From positions 1 through 42,991 of the IMG/VR virus record IMGVR_UViG_3300030098_004015: a DNA stretch of 42,991 nt. One strand, given 5' to 3'. This stretch comes from a virus. Below the pieces are notes generated by a model. It saw only the letters and a list, made by a program, of their open reading frames with translations, did no database searches and was not told the DNA's origin. Both the position numbers and the translations under genes were made by a program. Of this stretch, positions 17,557 to 26,909 are shown piece by piece. How positions within the stretch are numbered: position 1 is the stretch's first letter; each line of letters starts with the position of its first letter.

Positions 17557-20500
17557 TTAGTATGTTTTTCTATACTTTGCAAGTATTGCAAAGATATTAA
17601 ATTTTTCTGTAGTTTTTGCTGTATATTTTATTTTTGCATAAGTTCCTCTTGTTCTATGTGTGCTTTTTTCTGTTCTTAAAGGAGTTCTTAATACTCCGTC
17701 TATATATTTATGCGCCTTTAAGCCTCCTATTTCTATCCAATCAACTTCAAATTTAGAAGAGTCATCTTTTGAAAGACGAACCCATATTTGCTCAATAATA
17801 CAGTCGTCCCATCTGCCGTTAGCATCTCCAGCTCCAGACATGTCCCATTCAATAATTATAAATCCATCATCTATTTCTGATCCTGGCTCAGCTATTACTC
17901 TTGATCTTGCATTATTATTATTTAAAAATAAATAATCTCCTTGTTTTCTTCTTATAGGATCATATCCTTTCCATTGTATACGACCGTCCCATCCTACTCC
18001 TGCAACTAGTCTTTTAAGCCTCATCCTTATTATATTATTGTATTTTCCAGGAATACTCAAATGCTCTCCTTTTTCTGGGCTTAAAAACCATCCCGCCCCT
18101 GTATATTCTAAAGTTACAGAAGATCCCGTTAAAGATGTTTTTAAAAGATCTCCAACCTGCCATTGTCCAGCAGCTGCGCCAGAATTTCTTCTTCCGTGAG
18201 AGTTTCCTGTTCCAGCTGTAGGCGTGGAGTTAACATTTGTAGAATCCCACAACTTACATTCTCCTGACCACACCACAACCCCAGTACGTTCTTGAATTAA
18301 ATTTACAACAGTATTATTCCAGTCTGAATTACCCAACATAGTATTCATTGTAGACTCATCAAAAAAGAAATATTTACCATCAAACATCGCGCCCCCTATA
18401 TAATTAATACTTGTAACAGGAGTATTTAGGCCTGTATTTATAACAGGAGTAGCTGACATAGAATAATCATCAACATAATCTTCATAGAACTTCCATCCAT
18501 CATGCGTTTCATTAAAATCCCATCTTCTATTTATTACCAATTGTTCTGTTTCGTCTATTAATTCTGTTTTATTATCTATCGTATTTTTTGTTTTTATAGT
18601 ATCATGAGTGATGTCTGTAGTATAATCTATAAAGCTATATTCCACGTGCTTTGGAGTCATTACATTTTGTACGTTATCAAATATCTTACTGTTAGCTGCC
18701 TCAGAATTTATAATCTTTTCAACATAACTTTCTTCTGCTACATATTTATTTCCTGCATGCGTTGGCACTATAGGATGTATTTCAACATTACTACTGGTAG
18801 TTTCAACAGCTCCAGTTATAGGAGAGGTAAAGCTACTAAGCCTTTCATAAATATCATCTTTTTTTCCAAAGAAATTAGTTTTAATTTGCTCTTCATGTTT
18901 ATCCCATATCCATAATCTTAAAGGGTTGCATCTTCTGTTTTTGAAAAAATAAGAATCATTACTTCCGTAAGCATAATAAGGCACATTAGTCCAGGTCCCA
19001 GAAAGCCCGTCATCTTGATCAAAATTAGATATTGAGTTAACATTAATCTCATTTTCTGGAGACAATATAAAAGATCCTTGTCCTCCCGCAAGCCATTGAG
19101 GCGGAGCCACACTATATTTAGAGGTAAAGGCGTTTATAGCCTCACTATAAACTAACGTTTCTGATATTCCTACTGGCTCTCCATCTAAAGCATTACCCAT
19201 AGTGTGGTTGTCCCAAGGCCTTGCAAACACTTGTCTTTTTTTGTCTTTGCTAGCCCAAGCAGAATTATGAAAAGTAACTAATAATTCTTTATTTTTAAAA
19301 TCATATATAGAAGTTATTCCTAAAAAGTTTAGCGGATTATCTGATAAATAATTTCTACTATCTGTTGGTTTTTCTATACTGTCTAGCATCCCCTGAAAAT
19401 TTGGATGTGTAGTATGTCCGCTAACTGTACACGCCCTAAACGACCTTTGCTCCCATTCCTTAATTATGTATTTTAAATAATTTCTTTGGCCTAAAGCATC
19501 TCCTAAAGAAATAAGTTTTTCTGTATCATACTTAAATAGTCTGCCGAAATTACTATCAACAAAATATAGTGATTTTTCACTCATTGCTACGCTAAATCTA
19601 TGTCTTGATCCATATTTAGTTGATATATAAATATGATTTTCTACTGTTTCTCCTGTGCCTGTAAATAATGAAGTTCCCGCGTCATCACTTAACATAGACA
19701 TTGGATTTACAAGAAGCTTTGAAAAGGCGCTATCTTGTAATACATATATTTCATTTTTAAAGTTTATTATTCTATTAATCTCTCCATAAAGACCCTCCAT
19801 ATCATGAAATTGATTAATAGGAAATTGCCTAAAAGCGTCTGACTTTTGCCCTAGTATTTTTGTATTAGAATAAGCAATTTCATATGGCAAATTTAAACTA
19901 TCCTCAAAAGTCTCTTCGTCAACTAGTAATCCAGATTTTATATTATTCTCTTGTGAATAAATACTATTATAAAGCCAATCATTGCTATAAGGAGCTTGGT
20001 TCATATCTTTTCCTACTACTGTATCACCCGCATTTAATGTTAATCCACTTCTCATATCTGTATTTACATAAGATTCTACAGGGAAAATTTGCCATCTAGC
20101 AGCAGATTTTTTCATATACGGAGCAGATGTTTTTTGATGAGAATATAGATTCACAAAAGTATCTCCGCCAAACACTTGAGATACATGGCCTTGAGTTACA
20201 TTTGTAGAGTCTCCTACACGATGAAAATTACCACAAGGAATATATCTTGTTTTATCTATAGCTCCCTTGTTATACCCCCCATAAGGAACCACCTTTCTAA
20301 CTATAGAACATAAAAATTTAAAAGGAACTTTATCTCCTCCAGCTGGTAGTGTTTGTTTTATTCCGTTTCCTGGGTTTTCATCTCCTATATTAGTATTAGC
20401 TATACCTCTTTGTGCGTTTGCGTTTAACCATCCCGACCTTAACGGATATTCACCAGCACTATTATAACCGCCAGCCACGTTACCTCCAGAATTGTTGCTA

Positions 20501-23500
20501 TTGTCTACGCCCAGAAATTCTCCTTGCTCGCATAAAGCTGATATATTAAATGGGGCAAACCAAGCGCTATAATGTCTTTGAGGGCGGGTAGCGCTTTCTC
20601 CAAGCGCCTCAAAAAACGATGTATCAGGACCACTCTTTTTTACTACAGAACATCTATTATCTATTTCAATTAAAATACTTCTTAATCCCATTTGTAGAGT
20701 AGATACTGTGTCGTAATTATAATCTTCTTCTTTTATTGTTGTTTGCTGTCCATCGCTTGCCAACATGCCTTTATTTGCAGGAAGATCTTTTCTTACGGCA
20801 CCAAAAGCAAAGTTTCTTGTAATAAGCGAATTGTAGGAGTTATTTACATATGTGCTTTGACCATCTGGGATATTAGCATGTTGATTTACAAAGCCCAAAG
20901 TGTTATTTGAAAATCCTGAAACCAGACTTTCTTTTACTTTACGAGATATCTTAAAAAATCCATTTGGAACTATTTCTCCATCAGAAATTTCTTTTGCGTT
21001 AGATATAGGCAGGGACCATCCGTAATTCCGATTAGGTCTAGTGTTAGAATCTCCCTGGGGGTTATTACAAAAAACCTTTCCGCCTTCTAATTCCCATCCC
21101 ATACCCATATAAGGTTCATACGAATAATATTTTCCTATAAGAATACTATAATCTTTATCTATATTTTTTCTAGTACAAAAAGCCAAGCTTTTTTCCATGG
21201 TTTGATCAGTGCTAGTGGGCTTCCAGTTTTCATTTCCACTATTATAGTTCCAATGATGAGTTGTTTGCTCAGAAGTAGTTAAGTCTGATTGAGTTTTGTG
21301 CTGACAATGAGAGTAGAACGAAAAAGGATTATTACTCCCGCCAGGACGATTTTCATATCTAACCTCATCAGTTAATTTTAAAATATCATCTATTCTTAAT
21401 ATATCTCCTTCTCTAGATATGTATGGTCTTATTCCAAACGCACTATCAGGACTGTCTAAAGTAAAAACTGTGCCGCTAATGTGTTGGTGAACTTGCGCTA
21501 AATTACTTTCATTTAAAACGTTTGAGTCAAGGTGAGAAGCTCTGAATTGAGATAGCTTATCATAACTTCCAAAATAACCACTATGCCTAAAGTGATTTCC
21601 ATATGTTCCAGGTCCTCCCGCACTAGTATTAAGACCTGTAAACCTAGCGTGTCTAGCCCCGCCTGAGTTATAATATTTAGCATCTTCTCTTTCTGGCCAG
21701 TAAAACACCGTTCCGTCTGTATTTCCTCCTGCGGTTACCTTACCGTCAGTTACGCTTGAATCATAAAAAGCCATATGGGAGGTTTCGGCTAAACCTAAAT
21801 ATCCATTCAAATAAACATTATATTCAGGTTGTTCTGTAAACGTTGGATTTGGACCTGAATTAGCGCCTCCATTATCTATATATTGATTAACAAAAACAGG
21901 ATCATCTCCAAAAGCCTCATTGTCTTTTTGAGAAAATCTGGAAACTGAGTAGCCGTATTTTGGTCCTAATTTTGCATTTCCATATTGAGCCGTTTGATTT
22001 AATAATCCTTGTTGTATTATTCTTCTATCTTCTTCATTTCTTTGCGCTCTCACAACCCTAAATCCTGATATTTTTTTACAAACTTCATCTGGAATAAGGA
22101 ATTCAAAATTAACGCATAAGTCAAATAAATAGTGAATATCATCGTGTAGACCATCAGCTCCTGCTCCTCCTGTATCGCCATCCATAGCTGGAACCGCTTT
22201 CACTTTTCCAGAATAAGCATTATCTTGAGTACCATCATTAGGAAGTGTCCCTCTTGGGTTTCCATCACTTTTTACATATGCACTTAAGTCTTTGTAAGAA
22301 GTAGAAATTCTACCAGAAAACCATTCTACATCTACTGGAGGAACAGTATGGCCATAAACAAATGATAATCTAAAATCTCCTATTTTTTCATGAGACACTA
22401 TCTGTTTAGCGTCTACCAGGCTTATTGCTCCATCAGGGCTAACCGTACCGCTTGGCGTTGGCCTAAATGGCGTATAGCCTCCAGAACCTACATTAGCATC
22501 GTCTTTGATGTTAATCATTCTATTTAAATCGTGCTGATGAGGTGTTTCTATATCTCCAATCCACAATACATTACCAGGAGAACCATTTAAATCATATACC
22601 TGTACTCCAAATCTATAAACCTCCCCTCTTTGATATCCTCTTCTGTCTCCAGCTAAATGAGGGTCTTTTGATCCTCCTAAAGACATAGATGTTTTAAATA
22701 CAGTATTGCCCGAAGGAGACGGGGCTGTTCCAAAAACAGTTGAATAATCAGTTTGCAATGTCTCTCCAGTACTCACCGAAGAGATATAAGGAGATGTAAA
22801 TGCATTTTGAGAAGTATCTGCAATTTTTTCCTCTAATCCAAAAGACACACGACATCCGCCTAATCCATTGCTTGCATAATTAAAACTTTCTGCTCCTAAA
22901 GTCATTCTGTCAGAAAGATATTTATATAAAAAGAGTGTTTGATATTTTGCATGACCACCACTTGCTGCTCCTCTTTGGTTTTCTATAGCCGTTGTCCACA
23001 TAGGAGTATTTATAGTTCCATCATAATTAAAATGATCTTCATTTGATGTGGCGGGATACATTCCGTTTGGATCTCCTAATAATTCTCCATATCCACAACG
23101 AAATCCGTGCTCATCCAAAACACCGTATTCGTATTGAGCGCTATTAATTTCTACAGGATCTCCGCTGGCATTTGCTTGATAATGTTTTATTGTAGGATCG
23201 TTAGTAGTTAACATTGCGTCTAATATAGAGCTGTTACCAGCTACTCTTCTATATCTTAAAACTTTTACATTCCATTCTTTTTCAGAAATAAAATTTCTTT
23301 TTTGTCTTAAATTAGCAGCAAACAATATATTGTCTTTGATTGCAATATCTTTACATACATCAAACGTATTAGATTCTATTAATATTTCTTCTAAACCATT
23401 TTCTACTTCGTTGTTCCAGCTTGTGTGCTGAAAAGAAACAAGGGCTCCGTCTACTTGATTTCTAGCAACAATAGAAACTCTTGGAGGTGAATTTTGAGAA

Positions 23501-24486
23501 TCATAAAATAATGAATATAGCTCTACATGAGTGAAGTTTTGGTCTACATCTTCAATATTAATTTGAAATCCTTGTGTTCCTAAATTTCCTTTAGGTCCTC
23601 CCGCATACAAAGTAGAGTTTCCAAAAGATTGATCTGAAGTATGGTACATATTACTTAATGGAGAAAAATTAGATTCCCCTCCATTTTCATCAATATATTT
23701 ATAAGTGTATTGATATACCCCCACAGGTAAAGAGCCAAAAATAGTAGTAGATAAAATAGGTTGTGCAGGATTCATTAGTGGAGTTATGTCCAAAGATGTT
23801 GTCTCTAAAAGATCTAATCTGTCTTGCTTTATATTTAAGGTTCTTAATGAATTTTTATTATCTGTCCAATAAATTCTAGATATTTTGTCATTCTCAACAA
23901 TATGCTCCACTCTAACAGGAACATCTAAATCCATATTTAAATCAGGATATTGATTTCCAGATGCTCCATAACAAACCCTCATATCTGTAACTTGAGTGAC
24001 CTTCATTTCATGGTCAAAATCAACCATTAAAAATATTGTTCTGTCTTTTTCTTCTACAAAAGGCGTTCCTCCCCCTCTATTATATTCAAATCTTCCAACT
24101 ATTATTAATAACATTTGGTTAGCATAAGACACATGTCCTACAATAGAGCATCTATTAGATAGCTCTTGATTAGTCAAAAGGGCGATATCATCTTCTGGCC
24201 CTCTATCATAAAATGTTGGATATGAGGCATTCGTTTGATATTGGTCGGGAAGAGTATCAATATGATAAGTGGCTAAATCAACAAACAAACTATTACCTTC
24301 TATGTTTTCTACAGTAAATGTATCTCCTTCTGAATTTGTTAACCTAATATTTTTAGCATCTGAATAACTACCTTGTAGTTGAAAATGCGGATCAAGATCA
24401 CTTACCATTCCATGAGTGAAACTTTCTGGTTTTGAAACCCCTTTTTTAGCTGAAGATTGTTTTCTTTCTTTATTTTTTTTAGCCAT
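17557..24486 (-). CDS. Giant tail hub/stabilisation-type protein with C-terminal carbohydrate-binding-like domain, 2309 aa
   Basis: The basic N-terminus leads into FTHGMVSDLDPHF, then AKNIRLTNSEGD and VENIEGN, a pattern typical of the stabilisation or tail-hub proteins of crAss-like and P22 gp10-like phages. The bulk is beta-rich with many Asn/Gly/Ser loops. Residues about 1540-1670 (KILGQKSDAFRQFPINQFHD, then a run of short strands) fit the conserved beta-propeller part of that family. Residues about 1985-2250 begin RRWDFNETHDGWKF and end near VDWIEIGG, the layout of a jelly-roll carbohydrate-binding module, so glycan binding at the cell surface is possible. At 2309 aa it is larger than I expect for the family, suggesting inserted domains. 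It follows the connector genes with no real gap (1 base). Confidence 0.7.
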   Translation of the reverse strand: MAKKNKERKQSSAKKGVSKPESFTHGMVSDLDPHFQLQGSYSDAKNIRLTNSEGDTFTVENIEGNSLFVDLATYHIDTLPDQYQTNASYPTFYDRGPEDDIALLTNQELSNRCSIVGHVSYANQMLLIIVGRFEYNRGGGTPFVEEKDRTIFLMVDFDHEMKVTQVTDMRVCYGASGNQYPDLNMDLDVPVRVEHIVENDKISRIYWTDNKNSLRTLNIKQDRLDLLETTSLDITPLMNPAQPILSTTIFGSLPVGVYQYTYKYIDENGGESNFSPLSNMYHTSDQSFGNSTLYAGGPKGNLGTQGFQINIEDVDQNFTHVELYSLFYDSQNSPPRVSIVARNQVDGALVSFQHTSWNNEVENGLEEILIESNTFDVCKDIAIKDNILFAANLRQKRNFISEKEWNVKVLRYRRVAGNSSILDAMLTTNDPTIKHYQANASGDPVEINSAQYEYGVLDEHGFRCGYGELLGDPNGMYPATSNEDHFNYDGTINTPMWTTAIENQRGAASGGHAKYQTLFLYKYLSDRMTLGAESFNYASNGLGGCRVSFGLEEKIADTSQNAFTSPYISSVSTGETLQTDYSTVFGTAPSPSGNTVFKTSMSLGGSKDPHLAGDRRGYQRGEVYRFGVQVYDLNGSPGNVLWIGDIETPHQHDLNRMINIKDDANVGSGGYTPFRPTPSGTVSPDGAISLVDAKQIVSHEKIGDFRLSFVYGHTVPPVDVEWFSGRISTSYKDLSAYVKSDGNPRGTLPNDGTQDNAYSGKVKAVPAMDGDTGGAGADGLHDDIHYLFDLCVNFEFLIPDEVCKKISGFRVVRAQRNEEDRRIIQQGLLNQTAQYGNAKLGPKYGYSVSRFSQKDNEAFGDDPVFVNQYIDNGGANSGPNPTFTEQPEYNVYLNGYLGLAETSHMAFYDSSVTDGKVTAGGNTDGTVFYWPEREDAKYYNSGGARHARFTGLNTSAGGPGTYGNHFRHSGYFGSYDKLSQFRASHLDSNVLNESNLAQVHQHISGTVFTLDSPDSAFGIRPYISREGDILRIDDILKLTDEVRYENRPGGSNNPFSFYSHCQHKTQSDLTTSEQTTHHWNYNSGNENWKPTSTDQTMEKSLAFCTRKNIDKDYSILIGKYYSYEPYMGMGWELEGGKVFCNNPQGDSNTRPNRNYGWSLPISNAKEISDGEIVPNGFFKISRKVKESLVSGFSNNTLGFVNQHANIPDGQSTYVNNSYNSLITRNFAFGAVRKDLPANKGMLASDGQQTTIKEEDYNYDTVSTLQMGLRSILIEIDNRCSVVKKSGPDTSFFEALGESATRPQRHYSAWFAPFNISALCEQGEFLGVDNSNNSGGNVAGGYNSAGEYPLRSGWLNANAQRGIANTNIGDENPGNGIKQTLPAGGDKVPFKFLCSIVRKVVPYGGYNKGAIDKTRYIPCGNFHRVGDSTNVTQGHVSQVFGGDTFVNLYSHQKTSAPYMKKSAARWQIFPVESYVNTDMRSGLTLNAGDTVVGKDMNQAPYSNDWLYNSIYSQENNIKSGLLVDEETFEDSLNLPYEIAYSNTKILGQKSDAFRQFPINQFHDMEGLYGEINRIINFKNEIYVLQDSAFSKLLVNPMSMLSDDAGTSLFTGTGETVENHIYISTKYGSRHRFSVAMSEKSLYFVDSNFGRLFKYDTEKLISLGDALGQRNYLKYIIKEWEQRSFRACTVSGHTTHPNFQGMLDSIEKPTDSRNYLSDNPLNFLGITSIYDFKNKELLVTFHNSAWASKDKKRQVFARPWDNHTMGNALDGEPVGISETLVYSEAINAFTSKYSVAPPQWLAGGQGSFILSPENEINVNSISNFDQDDGLSGTWTNVPYYAYGSNDSYFFKNRRCNPLRLWIWDKHEEQIKTNFFGKKDDIYERLSSFTSPITGAVETTSSNVEIHPIVPTHAGNKYVAEESYVEKIINSEAANSKIFDNVQNVMTPKHVEYSFIDYTTDITHDTIKTKNTIDNKTELIDETEQLVINRRWDFNETHDGWKFYEDYVDDYSMSATPVINTGLNTPVTSINYIGGAMFDGKYFFFDESTMNTMLGNSDWNNTVVNLIQERTGVVVWSGECKLWDSTNVNSTPTAGTGNSHGRRNSGAAAGQWQVGDLLKTSLTGSSVTLEYTGAGWFLSPEKGEHLSIPGKYNNIIRMRLKRLVAGVGWDGRIQWKGYDPIRRKQGDYLFLNNNNARSRVIAEPGSEIDDGFIIIEWDMSGAGDANGRWDDCIIEQIWVRLSKDDSSKFEVDWIEIGGLKAHKYIDGVLRTPLRTEKSTHRTRGTYAKIKYTAKTTEKFNIFAILAKYRKTY

Positions 24487-24487
24487 T

Positions 24488-26035
24488 CTAGAAATCTATT
24501 AAACTACTTCTATCATTTGTTATAGGAATTAATGTATTCCACATATTTCCAATTTGTTTTAGCTCTTCTGATGTAGGCATGCTGTCATCTCCTCTTGCCT
24601 TACCACACAACACATACCATCTTTTTTCTAATTCTTTTGTAATATACTGAGGCAATTTACCATTATAAAACTCTATTAACTTCATTTGCCACATTATATA
24701 TTGAGCTACAGCTGTTTCATGCCCTTCTTTTATCATAGGCCATCCCCTTACATCTGTAGGATAAGCCAAATATACAATTGTTATTTCATCTAAACTATCA
24801 TGCTGTATGTTTAATCTATTTCCTTCTAAATAATATCTAAACGCTCTTTGTTGAGAATCGTCTATCTCTTTACCTACCCTGCCTCTATGCACCGCTGAGG
24901 TTTTTTTAATAGAGGCGTGTTCATAAGTAGAGTCATCAGTACCCACTCTAACGCCCAACAATTTAACAGTATTTTCTGGCAATACTATTTGTTGGTTTCT
25001 GTATATTCCTTTTCCTCCTGTTAATGTCAATCCGCTTACTTTAGCATTTGAATTATCGGAAGACAGTGTGTAATTATTGCCTTGCGCACCTATCTCTTTT
25101 GCTGTAATTGTTAATGTATTTGAAGCAATATCTGTAACATCTTTTAATCTAACCGCATCAATAATAATCTTATCATCATCATTAAAAGTATAAATTCTTA
25201 TTTCTATACCTCCTGTTCCGTCAGAAACAAAAGTAGAACTTATAACACCGTTATACCCGTGGGTTATTACAAAATTTCCATCCTCATCTTTCATTTCATT
25301 TCCTGGAGCTCCAATATATAAACTATCTGAAAAATTATATATTTTTATACCTGAACCAACCGATAGAACATTTTGAGTGGTTCTAAAAGACAATTCATAA
25401 GTTCTTCCAGCCGTTAGTGTTTCTGATTGTATAAGCCTAGAATATCCGTCTGTGGCTCCGTCTTGCTCAACAGTAAAAACTCCTCCGCTTATAGTTCCTG
25501 TTGTGTCACTATCATTAATAACAGTCCAGTCGCTTGAAGATGAAAAAGTACCATTTTCAATAAGATTTTCAGCAACAGCATAATTAGCAATATTTAAAGA
25601 TTCTGGATAATTATAGATTGCTGATTTAAGATATTTCCCCTCTTTTTCTTTAGGAAAAATAAACCCCGTTAAACTTTGTATCAAACCATATTGCGCTAGT
25701 GAATTATCTAAAGTCTCGGATAAACTATTTCCTATCTCAACTTCATTAGGAGATTTTGCTTTGCCTAAATCTGAAGAATTTCTAAAATATAATTTTGTTC
25801 CATTTAAACTTATAGAGTCTCCAGAGCTTGGATTAGATGCAAAAACTATAGATCCTGTGGCTTTTGATCCAGAAGCATTATATGTAGCTTCTTTTTGAAC
25901 AAAAGTATCCCTGCTTCCTATAAGCTTTTCCGCTTCATAAGCCCACTCTATCCAATTATTTGTATATCTAGAAAAATCTTTTAAACCTAGATTTCTAGCC
26001 ACAGTTGTAAAAACTCTATCTATATGTATATGCAT
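24488..26035 (-). CDS. Tail/connector protein with nested inserted domains including a CBM-like jelly roll, 515 aa
   Basis: The outer parts (residues 1-50 and about 344-515) read as one helical/beta connector domain: RVFTTVARNLGL at the start, and EITIVYLAYPTDVRGWPMIK followed by a helix-rich end. Between them is a domain known from many phage tail proteins, split in two: ATGSIVFASNPSSGDSISLNG (57 on) and TLTITAKEIGAQGNNYTL to the LTGG at about 341. Inside that second domain lies a third, residues about 156-302, starting ENLIENGTFSSSSDW and ending KIIIDAVRLKD, a CBM4/9-type jelly roll. So the chain looks like a domain within a domain within a domain. Role: ring or tail-adaptor protein with an exposed sugar-binding module. 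The architecture is read by eye; the coding call is firm. Confidence 0.7.
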   Translation of the reverse strand: MHIHIDRVFTTVARNLGLKDFSRYTNNWIEWAYEAEKLIGSRDTFVQKEATYNASGSKATGSIVFASNPSSGDSISLNGTKLYFRNSSDLGKAKSPNEVEIGNSLSETLDNSLAQYGLIQSLTGFIFPKEKEGKYLKSAIYNYPESLNIANYAVAENLIENGTFSSSSDWTVINDSDTTGTISGGVFTVEQDGATDGYSRLIQSETLTAGRTYELSFRTTQNVLSVGSGIKIYNFSDSLYIGAPGNEMKDEDGNFVITHGYNGVISSTFVSDGTGGIEIRIYTFNDDDKIIIDAVRLKDVTDIASNTLTITAKEIGAQGNNYTLSSDNSNAKVSGLTLTGGKGIYRNQQIVLPENTVKLLGVRVGTDDSTYEHASIKKTSAVHRGRVGKEIDDSQQRAFRYYLEGNRLNIQHDSLDEITIVYLAYPTDVRGWPMIKEGHETAVAQYIMWQMKLIEFYNGKLPQYITKELEKRWYVLCGKARGDDSMPTSEELKQIGNMWNTLIPITNDRSSLIDF

Positions 26036-26046
26036 AATTTATTATT

Positions 26047-26511
26047 TTATACAGAAGCTATAAATACTTCTAATTGATGATTAGCAACACCCTTTACCTT
26101 TAATGCTGTTGCATTATCTAATGTTGTTCCGCCATTACCCCCTTCTACAGTTGTTCCTGTATACATAATGCTAGTATTTGGAGCAACAGATGTATAAGCG
26201 GCATCAGACGCCTCATCGTCTAAACCAACCTGTAGAGCATCTGTACCGTCTAAATTAGTTACTCTTATATATCTTACGTCTGCTCTCACAAAGGCGCCAT
26301 CTGCCGTATCACTTCCAAAAGTAGCAACCTCAGTCAAATTTGTATTTGCTAATTTTATAATTCTTTTTGAAGTATTAATAATACTCCCAAAAGTATGTGT
26401 ATAAGTTTGAGCAAAATCTAAACTATCTGAAGATCCATTATCGTGACCTATAGCTAAGGCTTCTGTTATTGTTACCGTAAGGGTGGCCGCATTTAAATCA
26501 GTATCTGCCAT
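26047..26511 (-). CDS. Small beta-rich structural protein, 154 aa
   Basis: A short protein rich in Thr, Ala, Asp and Val, with alternating strand-like segments (ATLTVTITEALAIG, RYIRVTNLDGTDALQVGL) and no membrane segment. It resembles small phage structural proteins of unknown role; I cannot name a family. It lies 11 bases upstream of the 515-aa connector gene and 5 bases downstream of the HU-like gene, in the same transcript. A minor tail or decoration role is possible but is only inferred from neighbours. Confidence 0.7.
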   Translation of the reverse strand: MADTDLNAATLTVTITEALAIGHDNGSSDSLDFAQTYTHTFGSIINTSKRIIKLANTNLTEVATFGSDTADGAFVRADVRYIRVTNLDGTDALQVGLDDEASDAAYTSVAPNTSIMYTGTTVEGGNGGTTLDNATALKVKGVANHQLEVFIASV

Positions 26512-26516
26512 AATTT

Positions 26517-26909
26517 TTAATTTTTATTTATTATTTCTTTTAAATACCTTAAAGGCATTATTTTACAACTTCTATATTTTGTTGGTCTAACCCAAACTAA
26601 TTTTTTATAATAATCATTTAATATAGGAACTCTATATTTAACAATTTTACCCGCTTCTTTAGTGGCTTTATTATCAACTCTAACATGAAACGCTCTTTTA
26701 TGAGGCTTCTCATCTACATAAACATAGCCCATGTTATTTGGAAGAAACACTTGATGATTTCTTTCAGAAGCATCTCTTATGAGTATTTCAAAAAACCTTT
26801 TAATTATACTATAATATATTTTATAATTTATATTTTTATAAAATACACTTTTAATATTTTTATAAATATCTTTTAAAGATATATATTTATCTTTGTGCTT
26901 GTGCCCCAC
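26517..26909 (-). CDS. Possible HU/IHF-like DNA-binding protein, 130 aa
   Basis: Very basic and aromatic (many Lys, Tyr, Ile). The layout suggests the HU/IHF fold: two N-terminal helices, then FFEILIRDASERNHQVFLPN, which parallels the helix and 'G-x-x-V-x-L' strand before the DNA-binding arm, and a closing KIMPLRYLKEIINK helix like the C-terminal helix of HU. Known: crAss-like phages carry IHF-like genes in this part of the genome. The start is GTG at 26907-26909 and overlaps the upstream gene by 23 bases; no upstream ATG is available in frame. The fold assignment is tentative because the glycine-rich turn and the arm proline are not clear. Confidence 0.6.
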   Translation of the reverse strand: MGHKHKDKYISLKDIYKNIKSVFYKNINYKIYYSIIKRFFEILIRDASERNHQVFLPNNMGYVYVDEKPHKRAFHVRVDNKATKEAGKIVKYRVPILNDYYKKLVWVRPTKYRSCKIMPLRYLKEIINKN

